A stretch of DNA of 64,000 bases from Dipteris shenzhenensis. Taxonomy: Eukaryota > Polypodiophyta > Polypodiopsida > Gleicheniales. The translations under genes were made by a program, and so were the position numbers. The notes below the pieces were generated by a model. That model was not told the DNA's origin. It saw nothing but the letters and a program-made list of their open reading frames with translations, and searched no databases. The stretch lies in NCBI GenBank assembly GCA_047967505.1, contig CM106540.1; one strand, written 5' to 3'. Positions 1 to 11,744 of this stretch are shown here, in pieces (within the stretch, counting starts at the first letter, position 1; each line of letters starts with the position of its first letter).

Positions 1-57
1 AGCTGAATCTTTATGGTAGGTATCTTGGGGTTGGTGTGACAAAAACCACAAAAGGCC

Positions 58-285
58 ATGTTGTCTATGGATTCATGGGCTAGGAACATGGAGAGTGCAA
101 ATTGCAAGCTGCATCGCAATGAGGGAGTATTTGGATTGATGGAAAGCCTCAAGGAAAGGCTATGTACATTGGAGAGGGTCTTGGAAGAAGAAAAATCTAT
201 AGTGTCGATGAGACTGATTGATGCTATTAATCTAAAGGAGCTCATGTTGAAGTGGCAGGCTTACAAACAACATTGCAGTAAATGA
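58..285 (+). other. Unassigned 75-codon open frame
   Basis: The frame is rich in Leu, Lys and Glu and would form a helix or coiled coil around residues 25-65. I recognise no family. There is no visible promoter or splice context, and the surrounding DNA looks like decayed repeat sequence. It may be an exon fragment of a mobile element, similar in flavour to the helical fragment at 2466-2651 on the other strand, or it may be a chance frame. Low confidence that it is a gene. Confidence 0.15.
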
Positions 286-1452
286 ACCCTTCTGGTGTGG
301 AATCGTATGACAACTTGTAGACCTCATTAAAGGAAGCACAGGTGATGACTGTATTGACTAATTGTTATTGATATTTATCTTCTTGGAGAAATTAGGTGTT
401 ATTTACATGCACTCTATACCTGTCACAATTTTTCACAGCATTAATTTTTCTCATGTACAACATGCTTACATGGAGAAGACCACAGGATGGAACAAATGAG
501 ATTGCAAGTTGCATTTATTGAACAGATGATTCGTCAAAGCAGAAGCATTTCATTGTTTCCATGACCACCAAAGTTGCACAAAGAGATGTGCATAGTACTC
601 ATCATTGCCTACTATTTCATTTCTTTCCTATGCCCTTATCTGAGGATGGTGACGTGCTAAATCTTTCAATTTTTCCCTACACCCATACCACGAGCGTTCT
701 GCTTTATACATGCATGTCTTTCTCAAGAAAATTGTGTAAACAAAAGTGCATCTAGAAGATTCCTTGTTCTACAAAATAGATGGTGTCTAGAAGACAAGGG
801 AGATCTATCTTGAAGATTCCCACAAGAGGTGAGAGATCAATATCAGAGATGGGTTTGATACTAGTTTCCACAAAATTTGGTTTGACATTAATGCTAGTAT
901 CACAATCAGGGATTGAATGATGGTGGTTATTGTGTAGTGGTATAAAGTGGCATCTATCTCTGTTAAACTTGGAGAGCTACCCTTCAATACATTGCGCATT
1001 CTATAAAGCGGTATCTATCCTTTTTAAATTTGGGAGAGCTACATTTCAATATGGTGGATATTGTGTAGTGGTATCGAATTCCTGGGGCTCTCGGTTGCAT
1101 TATTCAACATCTCTTCAATATATGCATGCTACACCTTTGTCTCCTCTGCATATTTCAACTTATCTATAATTCCCAGCTACAGCAATGAAGTTGATGAGTC
1201 ATCCATGTCTTCACCCCGCCACACCCAACCCACAAACTATCAACAACATTCTTCATGTCAGCCAAATTTCCAGCAGAACATATGTCTTCGTTGCCTACTT
1301 GCATGTGCATTTGACCACCTGCTGCTACAGGCATGCTCTCCATCTGCCCTGATGAAAACATGTTACTATCATATGTTTTTCTTGATGAGTTGCACATTGG
1401 TGGATCTGCAAAAAATGTCAATCCAATGACCAATACTTGAAGTAAGAAAGAG
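286..1452. other. Spacer without recognisable gene; one diverged direct repeat
   Basis: AT-rich DNA with no convincing coding signal. Two diverged copies of a roughly 65-bp segment occur at about 944-992 and 1002-1052 (shared words are 'ataaag.ggtatctatc' and 'gagctac..ttcaata'). The flanking phrase 'attgtgtagtggtat' is also repeated, near 927 and 1060. Nothing else is supported. Confidence 0.4.
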
Positions 1453-1862
1453 TTCCGTACAAAACATATGCTACCATGGAGCATATGCTATCTAGTAGAG
1501 AACATATGCTAATGCAAAAGAAATGCTACCTAGCACAAAACATCTACTATCTAGCATAGAACATATGCTAACACTGAGGATATGCTACCTAGCATTCAAG
1601 ATATGCTAACTAGCTACAACATGCTACCTAGCATACAAATTATGCTACCTAGCATACAAATTATGCTAACTAGCATACAACATATGCTAACTAGCAATTG
1701 CTAACATAAAACATATGCTAACTATCATATGCTAACTATGTATGGAACATATGATAACCAGCATGTGCTAAATGGACAAATGGACATATGCTAACTAGCA
1801 TATATAACATGTGCTAACCAGCATGAAATAGATGCTACAAAGCATAGAATAAATGCTAACTA
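1453..1862. repeat. Degenerate array of ATGCTA/CTAGCAT words
   Basis: About 400 bp are built almost entirely from variants of 'catatgctaactagcata', with units of roughly 20-30 bp and many indels. The words are near-palindromic (ATGCTA against TAGCAT), so both strands look alike. No frame is open across it. It looks like an old simple-satellite expansion. Confidence 0.7.
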
Positions 1863-2465
1863 TTATATGTAAAAGAAAATTAATGATGTATTTACTTGCT
1901 CTCCAAGCTATGTGGGAATGCGTAGTCTCTGGAATTGCCATAGTACAATCAAGATATCTGCATACACCACCAATAGAGCATGCAGTTGCAAAGAAAATGG
2001 TGTGGTATGTGTGTCTTCATGGTAGCATTACCAGCATCAGGTTCTCCTCTACATTGAAAGCCATTCCACAACCAACATAGGTTCTTGGGGATGAGTTAAG
2101 TTGTCTGCATGACTAGTAATTACAGAAGGAGCAGATGGGAAAAGGCAAGCTTGGCATCTTGCTTGCACTTGGTGGAGCATCTCCAGAAGTAATGCGTGTT
2201 TCCCTTCTAACTCATTCACTAGGTGAGACTATAGCTCCACATTAGCCTGCAATTAATTTATATACACATACATATTACAATCAAAATAAAGAAACCCAAA
2301 AATTGATAAAAGTACCTCAATAAGGGAAAGAGTATCAGAGTCATATGATCCTCCTCCAAGAAACTCCAATGTTGACTGATTTGTTGCTATCTGCCCCTCA
2401 ACTTTGGATCTCTCAATGGAATTTTCAAGTGGCAAGGAAGCCATCTTGGCTTGTGCTAGTAGAAC

Positions 2466-2651
2466 CTATTCTTTTAAAATATCGAGGACTATACCAACTT
2501 TCTCATTGCTCATCTTCTTAATCTTTGCTTCCTCCATTGTCTTTTGTGTAATTGCAAGTGCATTCTTTGTAGTGTCCTTTCTTCTTTCTATGTCTTCAAT
2601 TAATGCCTTAATCTTCAATGCCTCACCTTGTGGCATGCAAACTACACTCAA
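2466..2651 (-). pseudogene. Helical protein fragment, possible transposase C-terminal piece
   Basis: The minus-strand frame encodes about 60 residues rich in Glu, Lys and Ile with heptad-like spacing, a probable coiled coil. A second exon-like stretch on the same strand lies at about 3050-3200 (it contains WKAQKVDYPRQRIFYLM), and a zinc-ribbon-like fragment lies at 3472-3885. The three may be exons of one decayed gene, but I cannot join them with certainty. The family of this fragment is not recognised. Confidence 0.25.
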
Positions 2652-3270
2652 AATGCCATTGCTTGTTACTATTGTTGACTAAGGAGTTTTTTCAATTTGG
2701 AGGTGTCCCCCCATGTTGTCCTTCAAGACATTGCCTAGGGGCCATTTTTCAGCTTCTAATGCATACAATGGCTTTCAAAGTACCCCCCTTTTTTCAGTTT
2801 ATTGTTGTACTCCTCAGCAACAACAGTCTAAGCAAAATGCATGGCCTTGCCTACATTCAAAACCACAGGGCTAAACTGGAGCATGTATGCCCTTGCAAAA
2901 GCAACTCCAGCTTCCATGTTGGTAGGACTCTTCTGGTATACCTTGTTGAAAAAAATCATCACGTCCTCAAAAAGTGCTAGCCAAATACCATTGCACTTAA
3001 TCCGATATGCTTGATTTTCTTTTATGTGATTGAAGATAGATAACCATTATTGTTCTGAGACGTCACTTTCCTTTAACAGCTTTAAATTCTGGCCTTCTAT
3101 GTCCAGCCCATATTGTGCGTGAAAATCCTCTTTCATGAGGTAGAAAATCCTCTGTCGGGGATAATCCACCTTTTGTGCCTTCCACCTTGCTGTGTAGAAA
3201 CATAATATCAACAGGCAAGAAAGAGACCTATGCAAATACAAACATCAACAAAGAGAGAGATGTAGATACA

Positions 3271-3291
3271 AAGAGGGAGAGAGAGAGAGAG
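3271..3291. repeat. (GA)n microsatellite
   Basis: A short run of GA dinucleotides, read directly from the sequence, in purine-rich surroundings (3240-3330). Confidence 0.8.
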
Positions 3292-3471
3292 CTCAAGGAT
3301 TGAGAGCTATAAAGAGAGACTAAGACTAAGTGAAGGAAGATACATCCTGAGGAGTCTCGCTTTATCTCTGCTTTTGACAACACCCAAGGTGCCTTTGGTA
3401 CAATCACCTTGCTGACACGGTTTTGTCTTAGCTAGAAGCCTTCTTTTGGTTTTCATCACTTTCAAGTCAAC

Positions 3472-3885
3472 TCATGCCCTTGGGGTGTATCTATACCCAA
3501 TCATATGTTTCCACAAAATTTTACACACCTTTTTGAATACATACATTGTCTCTAGTAAGGAAGAATGTAAAATGAGATGTTGCATGCCAGGTGGAGGTGT
3601 TGTGACTTGTGGGTCATGCCAGAGTTGCTCCCAATCATTAGATCTCATGACTGGAGGAATAGGGTCTATTTCTACATCCCCAAAAGATGGATCCACTTGA
3701 TATGGACAGTCCATAGGAAGAAACTGCATGTGCTTCTCAAATACCACTTTTAAAATATCTTTTGAGTGTCGACTGCACAAAGTGTCTCCACAATTTGGAC
3801 ATGCAAAGTATTGGGACACTTGGAGACCTATTAAAATCCAAGGACACAAGTTACATCTTGCAGAGGTGAAAGACCTCCGAGGCAA
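3472..3885 (-). pseudogene. CACTA-type (TNP2-like) transposase fragment with Cys-rich motif
   Basis: The minus-strand frame of 137 codons contains CNLCPW, then YFACPNCGDTLCSRH, then a QFLPMDCPY motif. Plant CACTA (En/Spm) TNP2 transposases have a comparable arrangement: a CPxC-type cluster followed by a stretch ending in a QFLPMDHP-like motif. That resemblance is from memory of the family, not a search. No complete transposase or CACTA terminal repeats are visible, so this is a fragment. It could belong to another cut-and-paste family with a similar zinc cluster. The start codon given by the open frame is arbitrary. Confidence 0.4.
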
Positions 3886-3913
3886 AAGAGAATCGGAGGA
3901 AGTACACGCATGA

Positions 3914-4900
3914 AACTATAGTTTAGACTACATCAAAATTCTTACCGAAAGAGGGATGTAATGCTAGTGTATGTTGATCATCCATAGGTTGCTTCCAAAT
4001 TCAAGATCAAAAGAATGGCTGCAACATGAGAATTTTTTGCCCCTTCATACAACATGGTGCTTGCTTCATGTCGCAAGCTCTTCTCTTTAAGACCTCATAT
4101 TATCCTCCCTATTCACTTCCACATCTTCATCTCTTTCATTTTGAGGTGAAGGAGCATCAAAGTCAGTGTTTACATGTCATCCTCATTCAAAGCATCCTCC
4201 TCTTCAATGCTTCTACCATCTTGCTCTTCTGGCTCTCCATCTTCCCTTAGTTAGTTTTGATATCCTAGGTCAAAATTGACTGAAACAATTTCATCTCCCT
4301 GCATGAAAAGATTTAGTTAATCAACTCAAGAAAGTCACATACAAGCACAAAAATTTACTGCATGAAATGAATTGAATGAATTCACTCACAAAGAAGCTAA
4401 AACAAGACTTCTACCTCATCGTTCAACTACATCTTAGGTAAAGGTTCGAAGCGACCATATCTCTTTACGTGTGCTATTGATATGTAGCATAGTCTATTTA
4501 TTTGTCCTTTGCATCATGCACAATCACACTAGACTTGTTGCTATAGATTTGCTCTACTAGTCTCTTCTTCAGACTCTGATGAGCTTGAAGACATCTACAA
4601 TGGTTACACATGATCGTTACAACACTATGTGTTGCAAAATCCTTACATGATAACAAAACATGCCAAAAAGTTAACCTATCTTGTTTGATCATTGAAAATG
4701 TTATATTTTATCGATATTTTTATCAAAAAACGTTTTAGAAATTTACCAGAGTCGATATTTGCATCTTATTTGCATCGTCAAAGACATGCTTTATAGACAA
4801 GACTTTGAGCATTGGATTTTATAATCTAATAAAATGTTAATCTATGTCATGGAGCTAATGAGGGTTCCATAGCATGTAGTCACACAGTTTGATGTGTAAA
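3914..4900. other. Spacer, nothing recognised
   Basis: AT-rich, with a CT-rich patch at 4090-4240. I see no coding, RNA or transposon signature that can be supported. Confidence 0.4.
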
Positions 4901-4979
4901 GCATAGCGTTACACCAGTGCATTAGGATGATTTTGTACCATCAGAGAGGATGCATAAGCAAAAGTAAGGAAATGTACAT

Positions 4980-5700
4980 TCTTGACCATGCAAATGGGAC
5001 CCGATGGCCATGATACTTTGCATGGGCCTCAATCTATGTGAGTTTAAGTCCCTTGCAAAGTATCTTGGACATTGGGTTCCATTTGCATGCCATGATACTT
5101 TGCAAGGGCCTCAATCTAGGTAGTTTTAAGGACCTTACAAAGTATCATTCCATCGGGTCCCATCTGCATGACTAGAAGACCACCCATTTTTTTGTACCAT
5201 TAGAGAGGATACATGGGCAAAGACAAGGAAATGTTCACATGCAAATGGGACCATATGGCCATGATACTTTGCATGGGCCTAAATCTAAGTGAGCTTAAGG
5301 CCCTTGCAAAGTATCATGGCCATTGGTTCCCATTTACATGATTAGAAGGCCACTGAGGCATTTTTTTGTACCATCACGTAGGATGCATGGGCCAAAACAA
5401 GTAAATGTTCATTTTGGACCATGCAAATGGGACCTGATGGCCATGATACTTTGCATGGGATGCAATACCTTTGTAAATTATAGTGGCCATTGGGTCCCAT
5501 TTACATGACTAGAAGACCACCAAGGCATTTCTTTGTATTATAAGAGAGGATGCATGGGCAAAAACAAGGAAATGCTCATTCTTGACCATGAAAATGGGAT
5601 TCGATGGCCATGATACTTTATATGGGCCTGAATATAGATGATTTTAAGCACCTTGCAAAGTATCGTGGCCATCGGGCTCCATTTGCATGGCTAGAAGACC
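4980..5700. repeat. Tandem array whose units are long imperfect inverted repeats (hairpins)
   Basis: About four units of roughly 165-180 bp, the first carrying an extra half unit. Each unit begins near a 'tttgtaccat' word (about 4930, 5190, 5365, 5530). It then carries a left arm beginning 'atgcaaatgggacc' and containing 'ggccatgatactttgca', and 25-35 bp later the reverse complement of that arm. Arm pairs: 4988-5026 with 5049-5088, 5239-5279 with 5300-5340, 5421-5458 with 5468-5506, 5588-5625 with 5650-5689. Arms are about 38-40 bp. This resembles a foldback or MITE-like sequence amplified in tandem. No coding content. Confidence 0.8.
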
Positions 5701-5720
5701 ACTCAAACATATTTTTGATG

Positions 5721-6224
5721 CATGGTGAAAAAGTGATACGGACCCTTTAAAAATGTATTTTTCTTATACCAAATGCAATACTACCTAACAAGAATCTTTG
5801 TACCATCGTGAATTAGAGGACTACCAACTTTCATCCCATTTTGCGAATGGATGCCAAACATGGCCATGGAAAACCGACATCATGGGACCCACAAGGTCTC
5901 AGTGCAAGTAAAACAGGACACATACCCTAAAACAATGCTCATAGGTTTCAAAACTTCATAATTAATTTCATGCTATCATATTTTAAACTCTATTAAGACC
6001 TAGAACATGGACAAGCATTTAATTTTTGAGATCAAATAAAAAAACCTCACCAAGTAATGTAAAGGCTTTTTCGACGCTAATATCGAGACGAAAATATTGA
6101 TGGTAATATCGACACTATGTGAGCTAAAACCCAATCTAAAAAAGTGTTGCATCCTAACATCCTTCTCGCGCATACTTGCACTAATCCTCCACAACATTCA
6201 ACCACCTCCACACCTCTGCACAAC
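5721..6224. other. Spacer, nothing recognised
   Basis: No open frame, repeat or RNA feature that I can support. Confidence 0.4.
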
Positions 6225-6383
6225 TATGTTTAATTAATTGAATTTGCAATGCTTATCGGCTTTATGGATGTATGTTTTTTGGTGCATATGCATAAAGCTT
6301 CAAGCCCATGCATAAAGCCTATATCCAAAAAACATACATACATAAAGCCTATAGGCATTGCAAATTCAATTAATTAAACATAC
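6225..6383. repeat. Inverted repeat with arms of about 58 bp
   Basis: The left arm 6225-6282 starts 'tatgtttaattaattg' and ends in 'tatgttttttgg'. The right arm 6325-6383 is its reverse complement with few mismatches. They are separated by about 40 bp of 'catatgcataaagc' words. Part of the arm ('ccaaaaaacatag' to 'gcctataggca') recurs at about 6634-6668. A MITE-like foldback is the simplest reading. Confidence 0.7.
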
Positions 6384-6419
6384 ATTCATTTTAAAATTGA
6401 AGGGAAGGGGAGGGGAAGC

Positions 6420-6780
6420 ATATAGGCTTGAAGCATATGCTTAAAGATTTAAAGCTTTATGCATATGCAATTAAGATTTAAAGCTTTGAGAATATGCATA
6501 TGCTTCAAGCCTATATGCATATGCCTATGCATAAAGCTTAAAAGCTTTAAGCATATGCATATGAGCTTAAAGCTTAAAAGCTTTAAGCATATGCATATGC
6601 ATATATTTTCGAAGCATATGCATAAAGCCAATATCCAAAAAACATAGATTCATAGAGCCTATAGGCATATGCATAAGGTTTTACTGCTATGCAACAGATG
6701 CATATGCATATGCATATGCTTAAAGCTTTAAAGCTTTATGCATATGGTTTTATGGCTTTAAGCATATGCATATGCTCTAG
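6420..6780. repeat. Low-complexity array of GCATATGC and TTAAAGCTTTA words
   Basis: Palindromic words 'gcatatgcatatgc', 'aaagctttaa' and 'ttaaagctttaaagc' alternate over 360 bp. Open frames on both strands here are artefacts of the repeat (Met/His/Ile/Cys-rich). Possibly an expansion seeded from the adjacent inverted repeat. Confidence 0.7.
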
Positions 6781-7479
6781 AGGCCAACATTTACAATGAG
6801 AAGAAATCTTGTATACAATTTTTACTCAGCAGGGGGAATGTTTCAGTGAGAACATAGTGCTGAAGTTGTGGACCCTTCACCATTGTGCTCCTTGTTGAAA
6901 CCTTCTCCCTGCATGGAAAAGATCGCACATGATATTTTTTTTTCATTAGAGACATTAACCTCTAGAGCACTGTGAGAGGGAAACTTCATACCATTTAAAT
7001 AGATAGTATGCATTCTACATTTTAAATAAACTATCTTCTAAATTTTAAATAAACACTCACATTTTATTTTGTGAGGGATCGTGAGTGGAGGATCGAGTGA
7101 AAAGGGTAAAGAGAGGCCCTCCTTTGATATTACTACCTTGGGTAGTAGTACAAACAAGGCTCACAAATTACTTGTAATTACATTAAGGCTACGGAGGACA
7201 CAGCCTCTCTCAATGCTAAAAAGATCAAGACTTGCATTCTTAGGCTTGCCAATACCTAGGTAGTTCCTCCCCCAATACTTGATTCATTGGGGTGATTCTT
7301 CGTGGTGGGGGTTGAGGTCCGAGTATGGGTGGGAATAACATGGGATTTTGAGCCCTAAATTGCCCTTGGTTGGTAGAAGTGGCTCCTTGGATTGCTAATT
7401 GTCTCTGATTGGACAGATTTGATAGTGTAGGTAAAGTAAGAGGTGGCCGTTTTCTAGTACATTGGTTGGGGAATGATCT

Positions 7480-9410
7480 TAGGATATCAACATTGTGATG
7501 CCTCATGATTCCCCCATCTTGCACAATGGGCACAATAGAGTGCTGGCCTTGCCCAAAGGCAAGGGCACCCATTGGTGGAATGGTTCCCAATATAGATCCC
7601 ATACCACACATTATCGTGACTTGGGAATAGGTGGGAACTACAAGGGCCTTCCTTGGCCATCCCTCCTTCCAATTGCTGCCTTACTTGATTGAATAAGTTA
7701 GTAGCTAGTTCCTCCATATTCATACTAGGAGGGGTTGTCTTGTTGACTTCACTTGAAGTGGTGGGCTTCTAGGTCTGGGATACTTCTGAGGAGGCAGATG
7801 TGTTCTTCTCTCCTTGAGCCTTTTCTTTCATGTTGTCATCTAAGTGCACAACAACCTTATTGCACAACTTGAACGACATGGGATTCATGGTAAAAAGATA
7901 GTCATGAAGCTTACAGTCCTACAAACCTATGTGGAAGCATGGTAATGGTCCTGCATCACTCATTCCCTCATGAGTTTCACAACTAGAGTTCAAGTGTTTG
8001 ATTCTAGCAATATAATCTCGAAGAGAATCGATCTCTTTTGGCTTGACCTCATAGAGATGGTTGAGTGGACTCCACTTGGGTCCATTGGGGAAAAACCCCA
8101 CTATGAAGGACTTTTGCAATGTGTCCCAATGATTTTTCTCCTCTGGACTCAGTGCTCTAAGCCATTGTCTAGCTTTCCCATCAAGGCTTAAGCCAAAAGA
8201 ATTGACCCTATCTAGATTTCCAATATCACAAACATCTCACAGATCTATTCAAAATGCTCAATATGGGAGACTGGGTCTCCTTCCCCTAAGAACTTGGTGA
8301 TTAAGTTAGAGATCATGATGGGTTTACTTCTAGAAGAGTTTTGGTTTCTCCCCATAAATGTTGGAGGCGTGGCCCCCCTTCCTAGCACTTCCACCAGGAT
8401 CCTCATTTCCTCATTATCGATAAGTACCATTTGTGGAGTAGGTGGACCTTGAGGATATAGTGACCTTGCTCTGTAAATTGGTGGTCTCAATGAGGGTTCC
8501 ATGTATTTAGTTGCTGTACAAATACAGGTTCTGAGGATCCTGATCCACTAGGAATTTGCATTGTGACTTGAGGTTGATTGGTCCTAACAGGGTAGCCCGA
8601 AGGTCCTTTGGGGAGTGGCATGTTCACCCCATGCATAGGCCTATAAGGGGTGGTTATTAGGTATGGTATACCTCCCATGTTTTATGGCCAAATAGGAAAT
8701 GAAGGGAGTTCATATGTAGGGGGTTTTTGACCTTCTGGACCACTCCTTTGTACACTTTGGTCTGACATTTGAAACTCTTGTGGGATCCTGGGGACAAGTA
8801 CACCCCTATATGACTAGCTTTCATCAAAGGATGAATATGGTGGTAGTTCATTGCCAGTAGATAAAATGGTACTTGCTTCCCTAAAGATTGCTTTTGACAC
8901 TAATGGTTGGGCACTGGCACCCCATTCTCCTTAGCAAATGGATTTAGCATGTCTGTTGGCTATGTTAGTCCAAGTCTATCCATAAAATTGGATAATGTTT
9001 CCCTTAATCTAGTTGCTGTAGATGGGGTAGGAGACTGGGGATCAAGGCTAGTGCTTGGATCCACTGAGCCTCTAACATTGGCAAGTTCTCCCATGTCTTT
9101 GGCTAGGCTCATGGACTCTTCTGAGCTAGAAAGGTCACCTTGTGGTGGTTCGTGCACTGCATAAATAATTATTTTTTTAGCGTGGTAACGCTAAGGATGT
9201 AGAGCTAGGTTTGTAGGTCGACAGGAGGGTATTCGAGGCATTATCCTCAGGCTCACGGTTAGCTCCTAGGACTCTTCCTGATCTCAAGTGTATGTATTCA
9301 TCTTCATAATTGAGGCCATCAATTATAAGCTGATTCCACTTCGACGCAAGGTCAAGAGGCAACCTCGATTCTAAGTTGATTTCGCTTCGATGTAGGGTCA
9401 AGAGGCAGTA
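7480..9410 (-). pseudogene. gag-like polyprotein remnant
   Basis: The coding sequence is broken by stops and frame changes, but several blocks are gag-like in the expected order. There is an N-terminal block with YEDEYIHLRSGRVLGA (9177-9401). A Pro/Gln-rich block follows (8245-8680) with ITKFLGEGDPVSHIEHFE, the usual start of the plant retrotransposon gag domain. Next comes QKSFIVGFFPNGPKW...LRDYIARIKHLNSSC (7919-8119), resembling the gag core. A CX2CX5HX4C cluster (CAHCARWGNHEASQC) at about 7487-7531 is one residue longer than the standard CX2CX4HX4C zinc knuckle. It would have packaged element RNA. It cannot make an intact protein now. Confidence 0.55.
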
Positions 9411-9627
9411 GCCCCTTGTGGCTTGCTAACATAGCAAATTGCTAACACAACGATTGGCTAACGCAATGCAACTGATGATAAAGCAACATTTGGTAAAGCA
9501 GCAACTAGTAAAGCAATGACTCGATTAGCACAGCAATTGGATTGACATGAGGACTAGCTAACACAACGACTTATTAACGTAGTGACTTGATTAACGTGAT
9601 GACTCAATTAAAGCAATGATCACTGCA

Positions 9628-9888
9628 TTATTATTGCAGTGACTTAAGGACCCGTTGCATTATTATATTAGTGACTTGAGGACTCGCTGAGTTATTATAG
9701 CACTGACTTGAGGACCCATTGCGGTATTATAGCACCAACTTGAGGACCCATTGCATTAATATAACACTAACTTGAGGACCCTTTGTGTTATTATAGCAGT
9801 GACTTGAGGACCCGCTATGTTATTATAGTAGTGACTTGAGGACCCGTTGTGTTATTATAGTAGCAACTTGAGGACCTGCTACATTAAT
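9628..9888. repeat. Eight tandem copies of a 32-bp unit
   Basis: The unit approximates 'ttattatagcagtgacttg' followed by 'aggacccgttgtg', repeated about eight times with point differences. Just left of it (9430-9620) is a related array of 'gctaacacaacgact' words. The array lies in what would be the leader of the gypsy-type relic on the minus strand. Confidence 0.75.
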
Positions 9889-10352
9889 GTTAACATAGCA
9901 ACACACAAATACACAATGTTGTCGACTAGTTTTTGGGCATTTCCTTAATTTTTGAAGTTTTTATTCAAGATTTTTGTATGTGGGGAGTGCTACACTACCC
10001 GATCCACCTACTTAATGCAAAAAACATCAAAAAACTATAACTTTTTAAGGACAAATGGGGTGTGTTCAAAAAGTGAGAGTTTTTCCTTTTCAAACCCCTT
10101 TTCAAACCACTTTGAAAATCACTCCTTGCAACATTTTTTAGTGTTTTTGTTGGGATTTACTATCATACATACCTTAGCAATCAACCTATCTACCTTTCAA
10201 TAATATTTAAACACTAAAAAACACAAAATCACTCCAAAAGTCTTCACATCTTCCTATATACCAAAACCAATAGCTTTTCTCTACAATACTCAGCATTGGG
10301 CAACTGGGGGGTAATGAGAGAAGTTAAAGCAATGCAAAAGTGCACCTGGAAT

Positions 10353-10370
10353 TCCCTGGCAATGGTGCCA
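10353..10370 (-). other. tRNA-Asp-like primer binding site
   Basis: The minus strand reads TGGCACCATTGCCAGGGA. The canonical site complementary to the tRNA-Asp 3' end (TGGCGCCGTTGCCGGGGA) differs at three positions, all G-to-A, as expected from decay. It lies upstream of the gag remnant on the same strand, about 950 bp away. Together with the gag order, this supports a minus-strand Ty3-gypsy relic whose 5' LTR lies to the right, beginning near 10377. Confidence 0.5.
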
Positions 10371-10376
10371 AAGATA

Positions 10377-11530
10377 TGGTCTCCGGCGGTGACTCACGTG
10401 TCGTGGGGATCTTGCACGAATGTCGATGGAGTACTCCTCCAAGCTACTCTTGGTTGAGAGCAATGCATGCAAATGCCATCCACTAGTGTCACTCTAGAGA
10501 CTCCCAACTTGTTGCAATCGTGAATCCATACAAAGAAGAAGAAGGAGAGGAGACGGGAGTGGATAAGGGAGAGTAGTAAAAGAAGAAGAAGAAGAAGGGA
10601 AGAGAAGAAGAGAACATGAAATTCACAAAAGGATCTATGAGGGAACAAGGGACAACTCCAAAGAGGAGGAGGAGAGCTTGAATTCCAATGTGTGCAAACA
10701 ACAAAGTGAAAACCAAAGTCAACCATTTGGCATTTTATTCATGCCACCTTTTGAAGGCAAGGCCAAACCTCATATCTTTATACCACTCTCTTTCCTCATT
10801 ATTTACAATCAACTTGGGCCTATTTGGCTCCAAGGCACAAAGCTAGCTCTACAGACTTGCCATTATCCATGAAATGACATTGCTAACTAAGGTAGTTAAT
10901 AAGAACCATCAAAATAAAATGCATCACTATTTTTTATGTCTCAAAGTCATGAAGAAAAGCTATGCAAGTTCCAAAATGCCTAAAGAAGAATTTAAGGACA
11001 GCTTGCACTAGTCAAACACATTGTTTAATGTTGCATGAGGGATAAATTGGACATTGTTCATGCAATTCTCTAGATGCTTGCCTACATTTTCACCATTTCA
11101 AGTAAAGTTGAAGGACTCTAGCATTTCATTACCCATGACTAAAAGGTATTCTTGCACATAAATTAGAGAGATTCCATTAGTAATATCGAAACACTCACAA
11201 AGGGCAATGGACTTACATATCAAAATTCCATTGGTTCCTACTGTTACATTAAATAGGCTCTTGAAACCCACACTTGAAAAGAAGATAGACAAGGAAGGTA
11301 CATTAAAGCATGACTTACAATGCAATGGTATCCTAGAAGCAAGGCATGTGTCCTTTGCCTTGTACACATGTTGCAACTTGGCAAGAGATCCTTCCTCTCC
11401 TTGAAGTTCAAGATGTGGCAAGACATCCTTCCTCTTAGGAAGCTTATGTGGACCCTTAGCAGAACCTTCCATGACTATCTAGTTAGTCAAACTATAAGTT
11501 CAAGTCATCCAATCATCCAATGCATTTTTA
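10377..11530. other. Probable LTR-derived and spacer sequence, no gene
   Basis: The part next to the primer site (from about 10377) is the expected place for the 5' LTR of the minus-strand relic, but the outer boundary and a second LTR copy were not found. It includes a purine-rich GAA/GAG tract (10537-10615). Short open frames on both strands show no recognisable domain. Confidence 0.3.
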
Positions 11531-11534
11531 TTAT

Positions 11535-11706
11535 TCTAGAACACACTGGATCTCACAATATTGCCAACTTCTGTCACTTTGTTCTTAACCATGCCTCTAG
11601 ATTAGAGCTCACAATATTTCTAGCTTGTGTCACTTTATTCTTGACCATGCCTCTAGAACACACTAGAGCTTATTGCCAAGTTGTGTCACTTTGCTCTTGA
11701 CCATGC
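11535..11706. repeat. Three diverged tandem copies of a 55-60 bp unit
   Basis: Each unit runs 'ctctaga', a short variable part, 'tgtcactttgttcttg' and 'accatgc'. Three copies end near 11592, 11650 and 11706. Simple repeat expansion, no coding role seen. Confidence 0.65.
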
Positions 11707-11744
11707 TTGTTGGGAAAACAATAGCTATAAGAAGGGAAAGATCA

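Larger units (their letters stand above)
7240..10376 (-). mobile_element. Decayed gag-only Ty3-gypsy-type retroelement (partial)
   Basis: Read on the minus strand, the order is: possible end of the 5' LTR near 10377, a primer-binding-site-like sequence (10370-10353), a leader with tandem repeats (9900-9430), then gag-like coding (9400-7480) ending near 7240. No protease, reverse transcriptase or integrase is seen downstream, and no matching 3' LTR was found. It may be a non-autonomous derivative or a truncated, old copy. The tRNA-Asp-like primer site suggests the Athila/Tat side of Ty3-gypsy. That assignment is inference. Confidence 0.5.

Noticed and set aside
1453-1862. CRISPR-like repeat appearance
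   Set aside because: Units are irregular in length, without constant repeats and unique spacers, and the genome is clearly eukaryotic.
6449-6647. Met/His/Ile/Cys-rich frames on both strands
   Set aside because: Products of the palindromic GCATATGC/AAAGCTTT word array.
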